From the NCBI RefSeq assembly GCF_000219915.2, contig NC_017964.1, positions 2,294,001-2,358,000 of the forward strand: a DNA stretch of 64,000 nt, read 5' to 3'. The translations under genes were made by a program, and so were the position numbers. Below the pieces are notes generated by a model, which made no database searches, was not told the DNA's origin, and was given only the letters and a program-made list of their open reading frames with translations. This DNA comes from Advenella kashmirensis WT001 (GTDB lineage: Bacteria > Pseudomonadota > Gammaproteobacteria > Burkholderiales > Burkholderiaceae_B). Below are positions 57,526 to 64,000 of the stretch, piece by piece; the first letter of the stretch is position 1; every line of letters starts with the position of its first letter.

Positions 57526-58446
57526 TCAAAGCGTCCATCCTTGACTCGCCGCCCATGCCGTGATCGACTGCTCTGTATCGCGACCTTCTTGCTGCAGCCA
57601 CTCGCAAAAATCAACATTCAGAGTCTGTGCCTTAGATATCGCAATGCTGTTGACGTAGTATGTACGCCTCTTGGCACCAAGAGGCCCAAATGGCACGCAC
57701 AGGCGGCCTGCAATTATATCGTCTATCGCCAGAAATAGCGGGACCATTGCCAGCCCCAGTCCCTCTGACGCCGCCTGCAAGGCAAAGTACATCTGCTCGA
57801 AGCTCAATATATTGGCAGGCTTCAGATCGGGGACACCAGCGGCCGTCAACCATTCGCTCCAAGCATATGGTTCAGTGGCATAGCTGATAAGCGTATGCGC
57901 CGCCAAATCACGCGGGTGCGCAAGTCTCAGCGTCTCTTGCAAGTCAACGTGGCAGATGGGAATGATGATCTCGGTCATGAAGGGAATCGACCTGCAGTTA
58001 TTCAGGGGCCCTTGTTGCCCGCGCAGGGCAATGTCGTAGGTATTCTCCTGAAAATTCGGTGGGGCCACTGAAGTAGTCAGGCGGATTTCGACGTCAGGTC
58101 GTTTTCGTTGAAACACCGACATGCGTGCGATCAGCCAGCGCATAGTGAACGTAGGCGGCGCATTGACACGCAACACAACGGGCGCTGCCCGCTGCATAAC
58201 ATGCATAGACGCATTCACCAAGCGATCAAGTGCAGTCGAGACCTCGTTGAGATATTCCCGGCCTTCTTCGGTGAGTGATAACTGCGACGGTGTTCTGTGA
58301 AACAGCGCGACGCCCAGCCAGTCTTCAAGCAACGCAACCTGGCGGCTCACCGCTCCATGGGTGACGTTCAGTTCCGCTGCAGCCTTCGTAAAACTCACGT
58401 GACGCGCCGCCACTTCGAACGCCCGCACGGCATTGAGCGGGGGCAT
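57526..58446 (-). CDS. LysR family transcriptional regulator (GcvA-like)
   Basis: A 306-aa protein from ATG 58446 (MPPLNAVRAFEVAARHVSFTKAAAELNVTHGAVSRQVALLEDWLGVALFHRTPSQLSLTEEG), a GcvA-type HTH. The C-terminal substrate-binding domain has PTFTMRWLIARMSVFQRKRPDVEIRLTTS. It is divergent from the molybdenum hydroxylase cluster and likely its regulator. ATG 58506 is in frame but leaves an atypical N-terminus. Confidence 0.93.
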   Translation of the reverse strand: MPPLNAVRAFEVAARHVSFTKAAAELNVTHGAVSRQVALLEDWLGVALFHRTPSQLSLTEEGREYLNEVSTALDRLVNASMHVMQRAAPVVLRVNAPPTFTMRWLIARMSVFQRKRPDVEIRLTTSVAPPNFQENTYDIALRGQQGPLNNCRSIPFMTEIIIPICHVDLQETLRLAHPRDLAAHTLISYATEPYAWSEWLTAAGVPDLKPANILSFEQMYFALQAASEGLGLAMVPLFLAIDDIIAGRLCVPFGPLGAKRRTYYVNSIAISKAQTLNVDFCEWLQQEGRDTEQSITAWAASQGWTL

Positions 58447-58890
58447 TTTTCGGATGAGATGTCTCCTGTTTGTGGTTTGCTTAGCGTGACTGAAACGCAC
58501 GCTCAATGGATAGTATTACTTTGTCGTGAAAGCTTCAACTGATTCGCCGCAATTTATTAGCAGAAATTCATGATCAAGCCATTATGATTGCTGCAGCCAG
58601 TCTGCTTTTCTCATAGTCGTATGAAGTAGCAGCCCCAATCCTTTGTCAGAACTTAATCACGCTGAATTCTCGCCATAAGTTTGCACGGTCATCGGATATG
58701 GCAACTGTAGAGCGTGAGAATAACTCACGCTCTAAGAACTTAAGTCGTTTGCCCCGTTAGTCGGTACCACAGATAATTTGGGGACCGAAACCACTTTGCG
58801 CTTATACGCGCTGACCATCAGGATGCCAAATATCAACCAGGCTTATACGAAGCACCCCAGCGTTGTACACCACAAGGCGGCCGTCAATCT
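58447..58890. other. Divergent regulatory interval with a perfect hairpin
   Basis: No gene seen. TAGAGCGTGAG/CTCACGCTCTA, a perfect 11-bp stem with a 5-base loop (58708-58734), has no T run after it. It may be a transcript structure or an operator. LysR-type T-N11-A sites are too degenerate to pick out by eye. Confidence 0.5.
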
Positions 58891-59793
58891 ATGAAAGCCG
58901 CTCCTTTTGAATACGTCCTCGCTGAATCTCTCGATCATGCGCTGGAATGCCTGGATCAGTACGGATTGGACGCCAGGACCTTGGCCGGCGGTCAGAGCCT
59001 TGTGCCTATGATGGCCATGCGGCTCGCCCGCCCCTCTATGCTACTGGACATCAACCGATTGGCTGAACTCAAACAGGTTGACATACGCGAAGGCGCAGTG
59101 TCCATGGGTGCCACAACTGGACAGCGCGCCATTGAGAATAACATTGAAGTACATGGGGCAATACCACTAGTGCGCGATGCCCTGCGTTGGGTAGGGCACA
59201 TCCAGACGCGCAACCGCGGCACAATCGGTGGCAGCCTGGTTCATGCCGATCCTTCGGCAGAATTACCGTTAGTCGCCGTCGTTCTAGATGCCACCCTGCG
59301 CCTATGCAGCAAGGCCGATGGCGAACGAGAGATCGCAGCTCAGGAGTTTTTTCTGGGCCCTATGTTCACCGCTACAGCCGAAATAGAATGTCTGACCAGT
59401 ATTGAATGGCCCATTTGGGAAGGTAGTGGCGTCAGAACTGCTTTCGACGAAACCGCCATGCGACACGGCGATTTCGCCATGGCATCTGCCGCTTGTCAAC
59501 TACAGATCGATGAGAATGGCGTCTGCCAGCGGGCAGCTATAGGTATAGGCGGATTGGACGGTGTGCCGCGATCTTTTCCGGAACTTGCTCAGCAACTCGT
59601 CGGTCAGCGCATTGATGTCCGACTTGCTCGAGAGATAGCGCATTGCGCCGTGCAGCAGACCGAACCAGGATCTGATTTGCACGCAGATGCAGAATTTCGC
59701 CGCCAACTTGCAGTTGTGATGCTGACCCGGGTATTGCAAGCAGCCTCGACCCCAAGCCCGCATGGCACAACCAATTCTACCGCTCACGCATAA
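58891..59793 (+). CDS. Molybdenum hydroxylase FAD subunit (CoxM type)
   Basis: A 300-aa protein of the FAD-binding medium subunit. FEYVLAESLDHALECLDQYGLDARTLAGGQSLVPMMAMRLARPSMLLDINRL has the AGGQSL FAD motif. It continues with TTGQRAIENN, NRGTIGGSLVHADPSAELP and the CO dehydrogenase-like C-terminal domain. It passes electrons from the Fe-S subunit to an acceptor. It is the first of three subunits in order M-S-L. Confidence 0.94.
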   Translation: MKAAPFEYVLAESLDHALECLDQYGLDARTLAGGQSLVPMMAMRLARPSMLLDINRLAELKQVDIREGAVSMGATTGQRAIENNIEVHGAIPLVRDALRWVGHIQTRNRGTIGGSLVHADPSAELPLVAVVLDATLRLCSKADGEREIAAQEFFLGPMFTATAEIECLTSIEWPIWEGSGVRTAFDETAMRHGDFAMASAACQLQIDENGVCQRAAIGIGGLDGVPRSFPELAQQLVGQRIDVRLAREIAHCAVQQTEPGSDLHADAEFRRQLAVVMLTRVLQAASTPSPHGTTNSTAHA

Positions 59794-59808
59794 TCCAAGG
59801 AGTTTCCA

Positions 59809-60360
59809 ATGCCCTCACCGCCTGTGACGATCGAAATAAAAGTCAATGGCCTGCTTCGAGCACAAATGGTCGAGCCGCGTACCACGTTGGTCGATTTTCT
59901 GCGTGATCACCTGGGACTTACCGGGACGCACGTCGGATGCGAGCACGGCGTCTGCGGAGCCTGTTCAATCTTGCTCAACGGCGAACCCGTCAGATCGTGC
60001 TGCATGTTTGCAGTTCAAGCCAATGGCATGTCCGTCACTACCGTTGAGGGTTTGGCGCCTCAACGAGGATGCCTATCCAAAATCCAGGATGCTTTTTGTG
60101 AAACGCACGCACTTCAGTGCGGTTATTGCACACCAGGCATGCTCATCGCATGCCACGCGCTTGTCCAGAACACGCCGCAACCGGATGAGGCTCAGATTCG
60201 CGAGGCGATCGGCGGTAATCTGTGCAGGTGCACGGGCTATCAGCAGATCGTCGATGCAGTGAAACTAGCCACAACGCCAGGTTACCAAGTCAAGGAAAAA
60301 TCGGAGCCGATCGCTGGACAGCCTGGCCAAGTGGCTATCAAGGAAGCATCGAATGACTGA
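59809..60360 (+). CDS. Molybdenum hydroxylase 2Fe-2S subunit (CoxS type)
   Basis: A 183-aa protein with two [2Fe-2S] sites: plant-type CEHGVCGACSILLNG and the second cluster CGYCTPGM ... GGNLCRCTGYQQIVDAV. Small-subunit length is usual at about 160; the extra C-terminal tail is charged. It overlaps the large-subunit start by 8 bp. Confidence 0.95.
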   Translation: MPSPPVTIEIKVNGLLRAQMVEPRTTLVDFLRDHLGLTGTHVGCEHGVCGACSILLNGEPVRSCCMFAVQANGMSVTTVEGLAPQRGCLSKIQDAFCETHALQCGYCTPGMLIACHALVQNTPQPDEAQIREAIGGNLCRCTGYQQIVDAVKLATTPGYQVKEKSEPIAGQPGQVAIKEASND

Positions 60361-62775
60361 TCCGAAACATCCCGCCTACAACGCATTCAAGTATATTGGC
60401 CGTCATCGGCGCGCGGTGGAGCATCGACGCTTTGTCACTGGCCAGGGACACTATGCAGCCGATGTCGCTCTGCCCGGGCTTTTGCATGTAGCCATCGTCG
60501 CCAGTCCTTACGCCAGCGCCCGCATTGTTTCCATCGACACTTCGACGGCCCTGAGTATGCCCGGTGTGCACGACGTGCTCACCGGCGAAGAGCTCACTGC
60601 CCAGATAGAACCCATGCTGCCCGGTGTCGATGCACCCAAAGTCGCGCGTTATCCATTGGCAAAGGGCGTGGTTCGCTATGCCGGCGAGTGGGTGGTGGCT
60701 GTAGCGGCTGAGACCCGCGCATTGGCCGAAGATGCTGCAGAAATGGTCATGATCGAATACGAACAGACTCCTCATGTGATTGACACAGAAGGCGCCATGG
60801 CCGAGGATGCGCCGCGCGTGCATCCCGATCATGGCCCGAATGTCATCTGGCACCGCAAGTTCACATGGGGTCCGGTAGATGAGCACTTTGCCGGTGCTAA
60901 GCATCAAATCAACTACCGCGCCCGTTGGGCTCGCAGCTCAACGGTGCCAATTGAAACCTTTGTCGCAACCTGTTTATGGAGTGACGCGACACAAATCCTG
61001 GACGTCTGGGCATCGATCCAGATGCCGAAGTACCCCGATTTACTCGCCAAATGCCTACGCATACCAGGAAACAGCGTGCGTGTACATTTTGACGTAGATG
61101 TTGGAGGCAGCTATGGCGTTAAGCGCGGATTAAAGCATTCCATTCTGGTAGGCTATCTGGCGAAAAAACTCGGCAGACCGGTACGTTTTCTCGAAGATCG
61201 ATTGGAGAACATGCGCGGTGGCGACATGCAGGGTCCTGACCGTATCTTCGATGTAAGTTTGGCCTTCGACGGCGATGGCACTATTCGCTCTATGCGCATG
61301 CGTGCGGTAGACGACATCGGTGCATACTCGGGGCGTTCTCCACTGCAGCTTGGCAAGCCAGTAGGGGCTATTGTCGGCCCCTATCGTATCGCGAGTGTTG
61401 AATATGATGCCTATTCGGTGATGACAAACAAAACGCCACAAGAAGCTGTGCGCGGCTTCGGCCAAGCTCCTACCAACTATGCCATCGAGACCGGTATAGA
61501 CAAGGTGGCACGATTCCTGGGCATGGATCGGATCGCGCTAAGGCGCAAAAATCTGATTGGGAAAGATGAATTTCCCTATCTGATTCCCAGTGGCACTCGC
61601 TACGATTCAGGCGACTACGAAACGGTGCTGAATACGTCCCTGTCTGCCGCTCCGTTCAATGCCATCGAGCAGCAGCGCGATGCGCTGCGAGCACAAGGCA
61701 TGCTCGCCGGCATCGGCATCTCCACTTGTCTGGAGCCCTCGGGTGGAAATTCAGCATTCGAGCCGCTATTTAACGCCAAAAATGAAACCACCACCTGGAT
61801 GGATTCTTGTCTGATCCGCATTGACCTGAACGGCGCTGTAACCGCACTGATGGGCACCTCGACCTCTGGCCAGGCACATGAGACGCTTGTTTCCACCGTC
61901 GTCGGCGAAATACTGCAAAAAGATCCCGATTCCGTACGGGTGCTGCACGCCGACTCGCTCAATGCCCTACCCTCAAATAGCCCGGTAGGCAGTCGCATGG
62001 CGATCATGCTTGGCGGCGCCGCCGCCGGCGCCGCAAAAATTCTTAAATCAAAATTGCTGGCCATCGCCGCCCATAATCTTGGCGTCAATGAGGACGCGCT
62101 TACATACGAGGACGGCAATGTCTTCATCCAGGACGAACCGGCGCGTCGCCTTGAGTGGGATGCACTTGTCGAAATCGCACATCGCAAATACCACCGCATG
62201 CCGACTGGGATGGAGCCGGGCCTGCAAGAGAAATTTTGCTGGGAGGTACCGAGCGGAGGACAATTACCGACCGAAGATGGGCGTGTACAAATGTACCCAT
62301 GCCACTCTTTTGAATGTCATGTCGTCCTGGCCAGCATCGATCCGGATACCGGCAAGACCACACTACATCGATACGTTGTTGGCCACGATTGCGGCGTCAT
62401 GATTAGTCCTGATGTTGTGCATGGCATGACTTACGGAGGCGTGGCGCATGGCCTGGGTGCGGCACTCCTGGAGAAATTCGCTTACTCCGACGAAGGCCAG
62501 TTGCTCTCGGGTACCTTCATGGATTATCTACTTCCTAGCTCTGAAGAGGTTCCATCGATAACGATAGTAGACCATTGCACGCCCTCGCCCCTGACCGCTT
62601 TCGGTCAAAAGGCTCCGGCGAAGCGGGCTATCTGGGTAGTCCAGCGGCCATTGCCAGCGCTCTGAATGATGCGCTCTCAACAATAGATGCATCCATCGAC
62701 GAACTTCCCATGACCCCCCAAGCGATTTGGCGTGTATTGCGCAAAGCCTCTTTTTCGACCAAGGAAACAACATGA
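60353..62775 (+). CDS. Molybdenum hydroxylase large (Mo-MCD) subunit (frameshifted)
   Basis: About 807 aa after bridging near 62608 (SPLTAFG to SKGSGEAGYLGSPAAI). The fold is that of xanthine dehydrogenase family large subunits: GRHRRAVEHRRFVTGQGHYAADV, VRGFGQAPTNYAIETGIDKVARFLGMD, GTSTSGQAHETLVSTVVGEIL, and GSGEAGYLG with the catalytic Glu. The CO dehydrogenase active-site motif AYRCSFR is absent, so it is not a CO oxidiser. It probably hydroxylates an aromatic or N-heterocyclic ring. Confidence 0.9.
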
Positions 62776-63590
62776 TCGACAATATCGAACATCGGATCAT
62801 ACGCGGTGTCACTTGCGACCTGGCAGTCTATATGCAAGGCCCGCCGGACGGCATACCGGTCGTGATGACCCACTCCATCCTTTCTTCCAGTTTAATGTGG
62901 GACAAGCAGGCTGTCCTCCTCGCAGATAAGGGCTTTCGCGTGATACGTATCGACACTGCCGGCCACGGCAATTCGTCGGTGCCCGCAGAAGTTTTCACAA
63001 TGGACGAACTGGCAGCTGACACGGTTGCAGTGCTCGAAGCATTGAATATTCCGCGAGCGCATTACGTCGGACTATCGTTGGGCGGTATGAGCGGATTTGG
63101 CTTGGGTGTGATCCATGCCGATCGCTTGCTCAGCCTTTTGCTTTGTGATGCACGCGCTGATGCACCGCCTGAGGTGGCTGCCCCCTGGGATGACCGCATT
63201 GCATCGGCAGAGCTGCACGGCAGTTGTGCTCCTCTGGTCGAGCCCACGCTGGAACGCTGGTTCGGCAAACCATTTCTGCTGAGTCATCCTGAAGTTAACG
63301 AACGATTCCGATCTATCGCAAATGGTACGTCTGTGCCTGGGTTCGTCGGCAGCGCGCGTGCCATTCAATCTCTAAATTATCTTGATCAGGTGGGCGCTAT
63401 TGAGACTCCTACCACACTTGTTGTCGGATCCAACGATGGCGTGCTTCCTGAAACCATGCGTGAACTTCAGACGCGAATCTCCGACTCAACATTCGCAGTT
63501 ATTCCGAACGCAGGCCACCTTCCCAATGTAGATCAGCCTGCAGCCTTCAACGAAGCCCTCATGCGCCACTTCGAACGCTACGCACTATGA
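62772..63590 (+). CDS. Alpha/beta hydrolase (3-oxoadipate enol-lactonase-like)
   Basis: A 272-aa protein. GPPDGIPVVMTHSILSSSLMWDKQ is the oxyanion region. The nucleophile Ser is in GLSLGGMSG, Asp in VVGSNDGVL and His in NAGHLPNVDQP. The PcaD-like layout (RIDTAGHGNSSVP) suggests ring or lactone opening. It overlaps the Mo-subunit stop by 4 bp (ATG 62772), so it is part of the same operon. Confidence 0.9.
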   Translation: MIDNIEHRIIRGVTCDLAVYMQGPPDGIPVVMTHSILSSSLMWDKQAVLLADKGFRVIRIDTAGHGNSSVPAEVFTMDELAADTVAVLEALNIPRAHYVGLSLGGMSGFGLGVIHADRLLSLLLCDARADAPPEVAAPWDDRIASAELHGSCAPLVEPTLERWFGKPFLLSHPEVNERFRSIANGTSVPGFVGSARAIQSLNYLDQVGAIETPTTLVVGSNDGVLPETMRELQTRISDSTFAVIPNAGHLPNVDQPAAFNEALMRHFERYAL

Positions 63591-63621
63591 CACTTTTTCT
63601 GAATAGATGGAGATATCCCAC

Positions 63622-64000
63622 ATGCATCAACACCTGAAGCTTGAACAAAAAGGCCGCTTGCTCCACATCACCCTGAATCGTACCGAGGACAACGGCGTAT
63701 CTGACAGTATGGCGGCAGCGCTTTCCGACGTCCTGCTCAAGGCGCACGAGACGTCTGATGCAGTACTACTCACGAGTGCCGGCCCCGATTTCTGCACAGG
63801 ACGCATCAGAGACGCTGGCCCGACCCCCGCAGCCTCGGAGGCTTACACCCGCAGAGATGAATACGACGGCATCTTCGGCAGCTATCAAGCCATGCGAGGT
63901 GCCAAGGTACCCATCATTGGTGTGATTAAAGGCAGATGCATGGGATTTGGCACCGCCATTGCCTCGTTGTGCGATGTTAGCTTTGCCAGCGATGCCGCGA
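63622..64000 (+). CDS. Enoyl-CoA hydratase/isomerase, partial
   Basis: The open frame runs to the window edge, giving 126 residues. MHQHLKLEQKGRLLHITLNRTEDNGVSDSMAAAL begins the crotonase fold, and VPIIGVIKGRCMGFGTAIASLCDVSFAS is its hydratase/isomerase signature with an oxyanion Gly. It extends the operon of Mo hydroxylase and hydrolase with a CoA-dependent step. The C-terminal part is outside the window. Confidence 0.85.
   Translation, partial: MHQHLKLEQKGRLLHITLNRTEDNGVSDSMAAALSDVLLKAHETSDAVLLTSAGPDFCTGRIRDAGPTPAASEAYTRRDEYDGIFGSYQAMRGAKVPIIGVIKGRCMGFGTAIASLCDVSFASDAA

Noticed and set aside
60353..62775. Carbon monoxide dehydrogenase assignment for the Mo large subunit
   Set aside because: The AYRCSFR active-site motif of form I CO dehydrogenase is absent.

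Overview
The window is a betaproteobacterial chromosome segment of about 55% G+C. Gene order and protein sequences fit the Alcaligenaceae (Bordetella/Achromobacter relatives). The ectoine operon, a Bug-type solute receptor and a CYP116B-type P450 make an Advenella-like organism plausible, but the genus is an inference. About thirty single-base frameshifts interrupt some twenty genes, including essential ones (dnaG, purA, valS, hisS, ispG, der). The simplest reading is indel error in this assembly, so split genes are annotated as single genes with the break position noted.

Layout: 1-911 is a thiolase-TetR pair on the minus strand. 1181-5574 holds a SRAP gene, three AT-rich accessory genes and the remains of a prophage: a duplicated spanin end, Rz/Rz1, a tail-gene fragment and an integrase fragment. 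5610-16662 is an 11-kb integrated element bounded by a 50-bp direct repeat of the tRNA-Met 3' half. It carries an integrase, AlpA, small replication/regulation genes, then capsid, protease, portal, HNH, TerS, TerL and two head-tail connectors, with no tail or lysis genes. This is the content of a capsid-forming phage-inducible chromosomal island (cf-PICI), a satellite that would have to borrow tails from a helper phage. It is the most notable system here. A decayed tailed-phage remnant lies directly beside it at the same attachment site.

16614-37917 is housekeeping on the minus strand: tRNA-Met, the rpsU-dnaG-rpoD operon, then (in transcription order) ndk, rlmN, a RodZ-like gene, ispG, hisS, yfgM, bamB, der, hisC, hfq, hflX, hflK, hflC, hisZ, purA and a phosphoribosyltransferase. 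valS and an aldo/keto reductase follow on the plus strand.

42702-47030 is a small catabolic cluster: Bug receptor, self-sufficient P450 fused to a PDR-type reductase, and an IclR regulator. 47015-47895 is a zeta-toxin-like pair. 48255-52085 is the osmoprotection operon ectR-ectA-ectB-ectC-ectD. Its promoter is readable at 52133-52161, and a strong candidate small RNA lies divergently at 52458-52540. 53164-57259 is an AraC regulator with an aromatic-acid-type efflux set (FUSC pump, DUF1656, HlyD-like adaptor). 57526-64000 is a LysR regulator with a molybdenum hydroxylase (CoxM/S/L type), an alpha/beta hydrolase and an enoyl-CoA hydratase, probably a degradation pathway for an unidentified compound.
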